Assembly (NCBI RefSeq): GCF_013113835.1
Contig: NZ_VTYQ01000005.1
Coordinates: 248,001-312,000 of the forward strand
Reading direction: 5' to 3'
Length of the DNA: 64,000 nucleotides
From: Vibrio sp. RE88
GTDB taxonomy: Bacteria; Pseudomonadota; Gammaproteobacteria; Enterobacterales; Vibrionaceae
In this document: positions 56,694 to 64,000 of the stretch, piece by piece
How positions within the stretch are numbered: the first letter of the stretch is position 1
Layout: each line of letters opens with the position of its first letter
Notes under the pieces: model-generated
Database searches by the model: none
What the model was told of the DNA's origin: nothing
Seen by the model: the letters and a program-made list of their open reading frames with translations, nothing else
Position numbers and translations under genes: made by a program

Positions 56694-57308
56694 GTGACAG
56701 AACAGAAAGTTGTCATCATCGATACTGGCTGTGCCAACGTTTCTTCGGTGAAGTTTGCCATTGAACGCCTAGGCTATGACGTAACGATTTCAAAAGATCC
56801 ACAAATTGTATTGTCGGCTGACAAGCTATTCCTACCGGGTGTAGGAACCGCCAGTGAAGCAATGAAAAACCTAGCTGAGCGTGCTCTTATCAGCTTGGTA
56901 AAACAGGTAGAGAAGCCGCTGTTAGGCATCTGTTTAGGCATGCAACTGCTAGGTAAAGTGTCTCAAGAGAAAGGGCAGAAAGCAGATGAATTGGTTGAGT
57001 GTCTTGGACTTTGTGATGGCGAAGTGAAGCTACTACAAACTGGCGACTTGCCGCTGCCGCATATGGGCTGGAACACAGTCTCCGCAAAATCAGGCAACCC
57101 GCTGTTCAAAGGCATTGAAGAAGGTGAGTACTTCTACTTTGTACACAGCTTTGCCATGCCAGTAGGGGACTACACCATTGCAGAATGTGAATACGGAAAT
57201 CCGTTCACGGCAGCAGTACAAAGCGGTAATTACTACGGTGTGCAATTCCACCCTGAGCGTTCTTCAAAAGCGGGCGCGAAGCTTATTCAAAACTTCTTAG
57301 AATTATAA
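56694..57308 (+). CDS. hisH: Imidazole glycerol phosphate synthase, glutamine amidotransferase subunit
   Basis: A 204-residue class I glutamine amidotransferase providing ammonia to HisF. The catalytic cysteine is in [10 protein letters not shown] and the His-Glu pair in [12 protein letters not shown]-terminal [21 protein letters not shown] and the oxyanion loop FLPGVGTA are typical. Starts with GTG 56694 after AAGGAG. Follows hisB by 26 bp. Confidence 0.97.
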   Translation: MTEQKVVIIDTGCANVSSVKFAIERLGYDVTISKDPQIVLSADKLFLPGVGTASEAMKNLAERALISLVKQVEKPLLGICLGMQLLGKVSQEKGQKADELVECLGLCDGEVKLLQTGDLPLPHMGWNTVSAKSGNPLFKGIEEGEYFYFVHSFAMPVGDYTIAECEYGNPFTAAVQSGNYYGVQFHPERSSKAGAKLIQNFLEL

Positions 57309-58809
<1,501 letters not shown>

Positions 58810-58813
<4 letters not shown>

Positions 58814-59445
58814 GTTTGAACACCACCGAAGTCAGCTCTCTAGCTGAGCGCATCAACTGGGACAAGGTGGATGGTTTAGTGCCTGCCATCGTACAAGATT
58901 TCCAATCAAGCCAAGTGCTGATGATGGGTTACATGAATCAAGATGCGTTGGCAAAAACGGGTGAAACGGGTCAAGTGACGTTTTTCTCTCGTACCAAACA
59001 GCGTCTTTGGACCAAAGGTGAGACCTCAGGTAACGTATTGCAATTGGTGAACATGCAGTTAGATTGCGATAACGATACGCTACTGGTGAAAGTGAATCCC
59101 ATTGGCCCTACGTGTCACTTGGGCAACACCACTTGCTGGGACGTCGATCCGCAAGAGGAGTCGCAAATGGTGTGGCTTCATCAACTTGAGCAGTTATTGG
59201 CTGCCCGCAAGAGTGCCGACCCTGATTCCTCTTATACTGCCAACCTTTATTCCCGTGGCACCAAGCGTATTTCGCAGAAAGTGGGCGAAGAAGGCGTTGA
59301 AGTCGCGCTTGCGGCGACGTCGGGTGACAAGGCGGAGCTAGTGTGTGAGTCAGCGGATTTGATTTATCACTTACTGGTTCTACTTCAGGACCAAGGTTTA
59401 TCAATGAACGACGTGGTTAATAAGCTGAAAGAGCGTCACAAGTAA
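58810..59445 (+). CDS. hisI: Bifunctional phosphoribosyl-AMP cyclohydrolase / phosphoribosyl-ATP pyrophosphatase
   Basis: A 211-residue fusion (HisIE). The cyclohydrolase half has [30 protein letters not shown] and zinc ligands [11 protein letters not shown] with the cysteines of [12 protein letters not shown]; the pyrophosphatase half has the [18 protein letters not shown] metal-binding helix and [15 protein letters not shown]. Together they carry out steps two and three. Last gene of the his operon, followed by a terminator. Confidence 0.97.
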
Positions 59446-59479
59446 AGCTGTCTTCATTGTGATAAACTGAAGAAAATTC

Positions 59480-59513
59480 AAAGCCGTAAGCATCACTTAC
59501 GGCTTTTCTTTTT
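59480..59513 (+). terminator. Intrinsic terminator of the his operon
   Basis: AAGCCGTAAG / CTTACGGCTT hairpin (59481-59505) followed by TTCTTTTT. Confidence 0.9.
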
Positions 59514-59531
59514 GCTAGGGAGTATTCATTT

Positions 59532-60275
59532 ATGGCTGGTCATAGTAAATGGGCTAACATCCGTCACCGCAAAGCAGCACAAGATGCAAAGCGCGGTAAG
59601 ATTTTCACTAAACTGATCCGAGAAATCGTAGTTGCAGCTAAAGAAGGTGGCGGTGAGCCAGAGAATAACCCACGCCTTCGCGCTGCTATCGACAAAGCTC
59701 TTTCCAATAACATGACGCGTGATACGGTGAATCGCGCAGTGTCTCGTGGTGCTGGTGGCGAAGGGGATGATGGCATGGAAACCGTCATCTACGAAGGATA
59801 TGGACCTGGTGGTACCGCGGTAATGGTTGAGTGTATGACAGACAACCGTAATCGAACTGTGTCTGGTGTCCGTCACGCATTTTCTAAGGCAGGCGGAAAC
59901 CTAGGTACGGATGGCAGCGTAAATTATCTGTTCGATAAGAAAGGCGTGATCTCTTATGCTCCCGGATTAGACGAAGATGAAGTAATGGAAGTGGCACTCG
60001 ACAGTGGCGCAGATGATATTGAAACTGCAGAAAATGGCGCCATTGATGTCTTTACGGAGCCTCATGATTTTGGTGCGGTAAAAGATGCACTCGATGCTGC
60101 TGGATTCGAAGCGGCAAACGCTGAAGTATCACTGATTCCATCGACTAAAGCTGAGTTAGACGCTGATACCGCGCCGAAGTTACTTCGTTTGATCGATGCA
60201 TTGGAAGACTTAGATGATGTACAGGAGGTCTACCATAATGGTGACATTTCTGACGAGGTAGCAGCAACGCTATAA
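59532..60275 (+). CDS. yebC: YebC/PmpR family protein
   Basis: A 247-residue three-domain protein with the signature [28 protein letters not shown], then [41 protein letters not shown] and the acidic C-terminal part. Members were described as DNA-binding regulators; more recent work links some to translation through difficult motifs at the ribosome. Strong codon bias. In many gamma-proteobacteria yebC is followed by ruvC; here it is alone after the his operon and no ruv gene follows, so it may be a second copy. TAGGGAG lies upstream of the ATG. Confidence 0.95.
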   Translation: MAGHSKWANIRHRKAAQDAKRGKIFTKLIREIVVAAKEGGGEPENNPRLRAAIDKALSNNMTRDTVNRAVSRGAGGEGDDGMETVIYEGYGPGGTAVMVECMTDNRNRTVSGVRHAFSKAGGNLGTDGSVNYLFDKKGVISYAPGLDEDEVMEVALDSGADDIETAENGAIDVFTEPHDFGAVKDALDAAGFEAANAEVSLIPSTKAELDADTAPKLLRLIDALEDLDDVQEVYHNGDISDEVAATL

Positions 60276-60286
60276 CGTAGGTTGAT

Positions 60287-60318
60287 CAAAAACGCCCTCA
60301 ATTGAGGGCGTTTTCGTA
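60287..60318 (+). terminator. Intrinsic terminator of yebC
   Basis: AACGCCCTCAA / TTGAGGGCGTT hairpin with TTT tail, close to the convergent exporter gene's end. Confidence 0.88.
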
Positions 60319-60341
60319 TTTACGTATTAGCCAACACGTTA

Positions 60342-61556
60342 TTATATCTCGAATAAGAAATAGTAGCCGTAGCCGACGAACAGCGCAGGAATAGCGGAAT
60401 AGATCGTCGCCACCAGTGCTGCTCTTGGTGCCAGAGCGATAGCTGGGAATAGTGCATCGCCATCGTTTGAAATCGCGTTGGCTAATTGAGCAGACAGTGG
60501 CGCGGCACCAGAAATATATAAGCTGGTTACCAGAATTTGAGGCCCACACCCAGGCAGCATGCCAACCGCTAGCCCCATCAGTGGCATCCACACTCCCCAA
60601 CCGGAAAAGGTCGTGGCTAAGTCGATGTGACCAAAGAAAGCAATCAGCTCAAACGCCATAAAGGCCAGAATAACCCATGCGGTAACGAAGTTGGTATCCT
60701 GAGCGGCTTTCTGTAGAGGATGTGATGAAACGGTCTTCTTATCTTCTGATACTGTTGACTCGTAATCTTTGATTTCTTTAGTCAGTGACCAAAGCAGCAT
60801 ACTCAGAATTATCAGCCCAGCACCGAGCCACTCAATGCTCATAGCAGGTAGAGAAAGAAGCTCATTGATATCGACCTGGAATGAACCCAATACTGCTACC
60901 ACAGTCGCAGGAACGATGAGCCACTTCCAGAAGGCCCCTTGCAGGTTGATGGCTTTCTTTTCAAGACCAGAAGGATCGCTTGTTTCTGAACGACAACAAA
61001 ATTTATCCGCAAGCACCGACTTAACGGTCGGCCTTAGGAAATCATCTTGGTGAATAGCGTTGACGACCCATCCAGACACCGAGCCTACCACAACGCCCAG
61101 TGCAACAACGGCCAAACCAATATCAGGTTTACTAGCCAACAGCAGAAACGCAGCATCACCCATAGTGGAGGTTAATACTGCGACAATGGCGCCAAAGCCA
61201 ACCCGCCCGCTGACAAATTGAGTTGTTACTATAATGGCACCGCCACACCCAGGCAGGGCGCCCAGTAAAGAAGCAAAGAAAACCTGATAGCCACGTGAGC
61301 TCTGGTATAGGTTAACCAGCTTGCTCTCCTTGTTCATCCACAGGGAAACGTAGTGATAGATGACCAGAGTAAAAGCAACGTAGGCAGACACTGCCCAGAA
61401 GGCATCAGACAGAGTAGAAACGGTGACTTCACGTGTCGTTTCACTCAGTACCAGTGCCAGTAGAGTCACAGGCAGGAGAAGGCGTTTATAGGCAGGCCGA
61501 AACTGGGAAAAAGACAGCCAACCTGGCAGTGTTTGAGAAAGTCTTATCGAGTCCAT
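60342..61556 (-). CDS. 10-TM putative manganese/heavy-metal exporter (MneA/ArsP_2-like)
   Basis: A 404-residue polytopic inner-membrane protein with about ten helices in two similar halves. Each half holds the same core: GALPGCGGAIIVTTQF then TSTMGDAAFLLLA in the first, GMLPGCGPQILVTSLY then NAISNDGDALFPAIA in the second, showing an internal duplication with a GC-containing loop and an Asp likely used in metal transport. A cytoplasmic CCRSE segment with paired cysteines (about residue 190) may be a metal sensor. It resembles the Vibrio Mn2+ exporter MneA family, but metal specificity is inferred. Its promoter region holds a Fur-box-like inverted repeat and it is divergent from a Mn-dependent pyrophosphatase gene. 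Confidence 0.8.
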   Translation of the reverse strand: MDSIRLSQTLPGWLSFSQFRPAYKRLLLPVTLLALVLSETTREVTVSTLSDAFWAVSAYVAFTLVIYHYVSLWMNKESKLVNLYQSSRGYQVFFASLLGALPGCGGAIIVTTQFVSGRVGFGAIVAVLTSTMGDAAFLLLASKPDIGLAVVALGVVVGSVSGWVVNAIHQDDFLRPTVKSVLADKFCCRSETSDPSGLEKKAINLQGAFWKWLIVPATVVAVLGSFQVDINELLSLPAMSIEWLGAGLIILSMLLWSLTKEIKDYESTVSEDKKTVSSHPLQKAAQDTNFVTAWVILAFMAFELIAFFGHIDLATTFSGWGVWMPLMGLAVGMLPGCGPQILVTSLYISGAAPLSAQLANAISNDGDALFPAIALAPRAALVATIYSAIPALFVGYGYYFLFEI

Positions 61557-61567
61557 TGAGCTTTAAA

Positions 61568-61614
61568 TGCAAATACGAATAATTCTCAATATATGTTAAT
61601 GAGAATTATTTGCA
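61568..61614. promoter_or_regulatory. Fur-box-like inverted repeat in exporter/ppaC control region
   Basis: AATAATTCTCA (61578-61588), 11-nt spacer, TGAGAATTATT (61600-61610): a perfect 11-bp inverted repeat, with flanking TGCAAAT (61568-61574) and TTTGCA (61609-61614) also mirrored. Each arm looks like a 7-1-7 Fur half-site set (TGAGAAT-T-ATT). It lies 12-58 bp upstream of the exporter start. A Fur- or Mur-type metal regulator is the likely binder. Confidence 0.65.
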
Positions 61615-61740
61615 ACTAAAAGTTGTGATTTACACTTTTCTTTTTGCTAACTCATGACAAATTTCAAAATTCAGGTAAAGTATCGGCCTTTGTGAGTAAT
61701 TGCCCAATACGGGCCTATTTAAGTCGTAATAGGAAAAAAG

Positions 61741-62646
61741 ATGATTCTAGTTGTAGGTCACAAGAACCCTGATAGTGATAGCATCTGTAGTGCATTGGTA
61801 GCAACTGAGCTGCTAAAAGCTCGTGGCGTTGAAGCAATGCCAATTCGCCAAGGCGAAATCAACCGTGAAACACAGCACATTCTTGAAGTCGCAGGCGCAG
61901 AAGTACCTGAACTTCGCACCTCTGTTGCTGGTGAGAAAATTTGGTTGGTTGACTACTCAGATCTAGCGCAAGCACCGGATGACGTGGCCGAAGCAGAAAT
62001 CTTAGGTATCGTTGACCATCACCGCCTAGGTGATGTTATGACTGTAAACCCAATGGAAGCGTGGATTTGGCCTGTTGGTTGTACGAACACAGTACTTTTC
62101 AACATGTTCAAAATTGAAGGTCATGAAATCTCACCGCAAATCGCTAAGCTAATGATGTCGGCTATCCTGTCTGACACCGTCGGCTTTGCTTCTCCAACTT
62201 GCACACAGAAAGATAAAGATGCTGTTGAAGAGCTAGCGAAAATTGCAGACGTATGTGATGTTGACGCTTTCATTAAAGATCTTCTTATCGCAAAAACAAA
62301 CATCGAAGGTCTTTCGGCGGCTGAGCTTGTAGAAAAAGATCTGAAAGGCTATCCATTTAACGGCCGTGATGTTGTTATCGGTCAGGTTGAACTTGCGACT
62401 CTAGAGCAAGTAGACGGCATGATTGAAGCGCTGGAATCTGATCTAGAACGCCGCTGTGCTGAAGAAAGCCTAGCCTTTGCTGCAGTAATGCTAACTGACA
62501 TCACTACAGCTCAAACTCGTCTACTATACAAAGGTGAGTGGGCAGAGAAACTGACTCAGCACGAGCAAGACGGCATGCTGATGATGGAAAACACGCTAAG
62601 CCGTAAGAAGCAAGGTTGGCCTTGGCTTCAGACTGAACTGGCTTAA
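61741..62646 (+). CDS. ppaC: Manganese-dependent inorganic pyrophosphatase (family II)
   Basis: A 301-residue DHH-superfamily enzyme hydrolysing pyrophosphate with Mn2+ as preferred metal. Motifs: GHKNPDSDSICSA (metal ligands His and Asp), LVDYSD, the DHH motif in IVDHHRLGDV, and the C-terminal substrate-binding SRKKQGWPWL. Complete two-domain length with no CBS insert, so not nucleotide-regulated. Highly biased codons. AGGAAAAAAG precedes the ATG. Divergent from the putative Mn exporter, so the pair suggests a manganese link. Confidence 0.96.
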   Translation: MILVVGHKNPDSDSICSALVATELLKARGVEAMPIRQGEINRETQHILEVAGAEVPELRTSVAGEKIWLVDYSDLAQAPDDVAEAEILGIVDHHRLGDVMTVNPMEAWIWPVGCTNTVLFNMFKIEGHEISPQIAKLMMSAILSDTVGFASPTCTQKDKDAVEELAKIADVCDVDAFIKDLLIAKTNIEGLSAAELVEKDLKGYPFNGRDVVIGQVELATLEQVDGMIEALESDLERRCAEESLAFAAVMLTDITTAQTRLLYKGEWAEKLTQHEQDGMLMMENTLSRKKQGWPWLQTELA

Positions 62647-62670
62647 TTCGCCGGTTCATTAACAAAATTC

Positions 62671-62700
62671 GACGCCCACGGACTTCCGTGGGCGTTTTAT
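62671..62700 (+). terminator. Intrinsic terminator of ppaC
   Basis: ACGCCCACGG / CCGTGGGCGT hairpin with TTTATTT tail. Confidence 0.9.
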
Positions 62701-62715
62701 TTGAGGAGTAAGGAA

Positions 62716-63099
62716 ATGTCAGAACCACTTTCACCGCAGCAGATTGAATCCGTGCTTAAAATGCGTGAAGACGAGCGACTGAAGTACACAGTTAAAGAAA
62801 TCGCTAAGCACAGAAAAGTTTGGATTCTTACTGATGAACACGGCTGTGTGATGCTCAACACTGAAGATGAGGATTGTGTACCTGTTTGGCCTCACGAAGA
62901 GTTTGCCAATCAGTGGGCAACGGGTGATTGGGAACACTGTAAAGCAGAGTCGATCTCGACGGCAAAATGGTTTAGCCGCTGGACTTACGGCCTTGAAGAC
63001 GATGAACTGTCTATCGTGGTATTCCCAAACCAAAATGAAGAAGGTTTAGTGCTCTATCCGGATGAGTTCGAGTTTGAGCTGAAAAAAGCAGGAAAATAG
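62716..63099 (+). CDS. DUF2750 family protein
   Basis: A 127-residue acidic cytosolic protein in the DUF2750 family: RKVWILTDEHGCVMLNTEDEDCVPVWPHEEFANQWATGDW followed by SISTAKWFSRWTYGLEDDELSIVVFPNQNEEGLVLYPDEFEFEL. Family function unknown; the pattern suggests a small immunity-protein-like (Imm33/SUKH-type) fold, which is only an impression. Start ATG 62716 after AAGGAA. Confidence 0.8.
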   Translation: MSEPLSPQQIESVLKMREDERLKYTVKEIAKHRKVWILTDEHGCVMLNTEDEDCVPVWPHEEFANQWATGDWEHCKAESISTAKWFSRWTYGLEDDELSIVVFPNQNEEGLVLYPDEFEFELKKAGK

Positions 63100-63115
63100 G
63101 AACTAATCTAGCCTA

Positions 63116-63901
63116 TTAATACCCTGCAATCTGAAACAACTCACCTGACTTGGACACAGCAACGGCGTTATTCAGCACTCCTTGGCGTTGATACTGATCC
63201 AATATCTTCTTAGCGAGCTTTTTCACTTGAGCTCGCTCCATCCCTGGCTCTAACGTTGGGTCATAAAGCATTTTCAATAGAATAACGTCCAACGGTGAAA
63301 GTAGATCCTCGGGCGTTTCATCATTGAAAATGGATGGATAGGCTGACTCGGCATCATTGGGCAATCCCATCACCTGAGTGATTTCTTCTACAATACAAGC
63401 CAACAATTTTCCATGCTCTCTTGCTTGGTCGACCGGAATAATGACAGTTGCAGAATCAATTTCACTCGTGGCCTGGTTTACCCTATATCCCGCTTTGCAA
63501 AGGGCGCCATGAATGTTTTTGAGAGCACTCGGGCCGATTTCTTTTTCGATATCTTTTCGCCAGTCTGATTCGCGGGTATAGATCCAGATGATATTGGCCT
63601 GTTCTCTGCTGGATACACGTTCGATTGGGTGGCGAGTTATCGACGAGAGATCTCTAAGTTGAGCATTGGTTAGCTCATCATGGAGATCTTGGTCGGCCAC
63701 TTTGTGTTCAACCCAAACCTTGATCGGTTGTTTCCATTTAACTAGAGGTTTATTGCCCTCTGAGTACTCGTTCTTTAACGCGACATCCAAAAATGCTTGA
63801 TTGATAAAGCTAGGATCTAGCCAAGTTTTGGTGGTGGTGTAAGCCAGTGTGGGGCTGAGTAGAAGCAAACCAAATACGAACCCAATCGCTATCCTTAGCA
63901 T
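63116..63901 (-). CDS. DUF2927 family exported protein
   Basis: A 261-residue protein with a signal peptide (about residues 1-20, ending TLAY). The DUF2927 pattern is visible: QAFLDVALKNEYSEGNKPLVKWKQPIKVWVEH, then ANIIWIYTRESDW, CKAGYRV and the C-terminal CIVEEITQVMGLPNDAE with LSPLDVILLKMLYDPTLEPGM. That last part resembles metallopeptidase folds (EEI near an HExxH position), but no intact zinc motif is seen, so activity is doubtful. Convergent with the DUF2750 gene, 16 bp away. Confidence 0.8.
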   Translation of the reverse strand: MLRIAIGFVFGLLLLSPTLAYTTTKTWLDPSFINQAFLDVALKNEYSEGNKPLVKWKQPIKVWVEHKVADQDLHDELTNAQLRDLSSITRHPIERVSSREQANIIWIYTRESDWRKDIEKEIGPSALKNIHGALCKAGYRVNQATSEIDSATVIIPVDQAREHGKLLACIVEEITQVMGLPNDAESAYPSIFNDETPEDLLSPLDVILLKMLYDPTLEPGMERAQVKKLAKKILDQYQRQGVLNNAVAVSKSGELFQIAGY

Positions 63902-63929
63902 GTGGGACTCCTGTCAATCTTCAAACAGA

Positions 63930-64000
63930 TTACTTAAAACAGGTCGCTTTATTGAAGTGGCTTTCCACCATACGTTGAGTGATGATGTTGTCCGGGCAGC
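63930..64000 (-). CDS. C-terminal fragment of a protein running off the window (partial)
   Basis: On the minus strand, reading in from the window edge, an open frame gives CPDNIITQRMVESHFNKATCFK and a TAA at 63930-63932. The composition (two cysteines, balanced charges) looks like real protein, and no competing frame is open. It ends about 28 bp before the DUF2927 gene, so the two are probably in one operon. No family can be named from 22 residues. Confidence 0.5.
   Translation of the reverse strand, partial: CPDNIITQRMVESHFNKATCFK

Noticed and set aside
63116..63901. DUF2927 protein as an active zinc metalloprotease
   Set aside because: The EEI region resembles a peptidase helix, but no HExxH is present, so catalytic function is not supported.

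Overview
The window looks like a chromosomal segment of a Vibrio species (Vibrionaceae). Evidence: a FabV-type enoyl-ACP reductase beside fadE and a PsrA-like TetR regulator; an OmpT-like porin between dinG and a DUF2057 gene; a VicH-type H-NS; the order bioA/bioBFCD - htpX - fatty-acid-modification operon - purB - hflD - mnmA - gsk - hns - NhaC transporter - his operon, which from memory matches Vibrio cholerae chromosome 1; and a GlyGly-CTERM trypsin-like protease. I see no insertion sequence, prophage, integron or CRISPR array. Most of the window is core genome, with a few accessory patches.

Layout. 1-6.5 kb: 3' end of a K+ channel, a secreted trypsin-like protease with an overlapping lipoprotein gene, a UPF0149 gene, an orphan hybrid histidine kinase and alaE. 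6.6-10.9 kb: tRNA-Ser(GGA), a PPC-domain protein, manA, a ROK sugar kinase and a PLP enzyme. 10.9-15.9 kb: a CarRS/VprAB-like two-component system divergent from a three-gene GtrB / GT-C / GtrA glycosylation cassette. 15.9-20.6 kb: psrA-like regulator, fadE and fabV, preceded by a strong FadR-type palindrome. 20.6-28.5 kb: xthA, a chemoreceptor, and the leftward operon dinG - TSUP permease - priC - ybaM - roxA. 29-30.8 kb: porin and yccT-like gene. 30.8-35.9 kb: biotin genes around a shared divergent control region. 36-43.6 kb: htpX, then an eight-gene translationally coupled operon (NTF2-like, SDR, FAD oxidoreductase, DUF1365, cyclopropane-synthase-like methyltransferase, DUF2878, chalcone-isomerase-like, DUF3833 lipoprotein). 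43.6-50 kb: purB, mnmA-hflD, a small unknown, gsk, hns. 50-52 kb: lysine riboswitch and an NhaC-family transporter (probable LysW). 52-59.5 kb: his leader/attenuator and hisGDCBHAF(IE). 59.5-64 kb: yebC, a MneA-like 10-TM metal exporter with a Fur-box-like inverted repeat, Mn-dependent pyrophosphatase ppaC, DUF2750 and DUF2927 genes, and the 3' end of another gene.

The least described parts are the 37.5-43.6 kb lipid-modification operon, whose promoter carries repeated GTACAAC-type motifs; the CarRS-like/gtr locus; the paired inverted repeats before htpX; and the metal-control region between the exporter and the manganese-dependent pyrophosphatase. Functions are assigned by motif recognition only. 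No database search was run, and statements about V. cholerae gene order are from memory.
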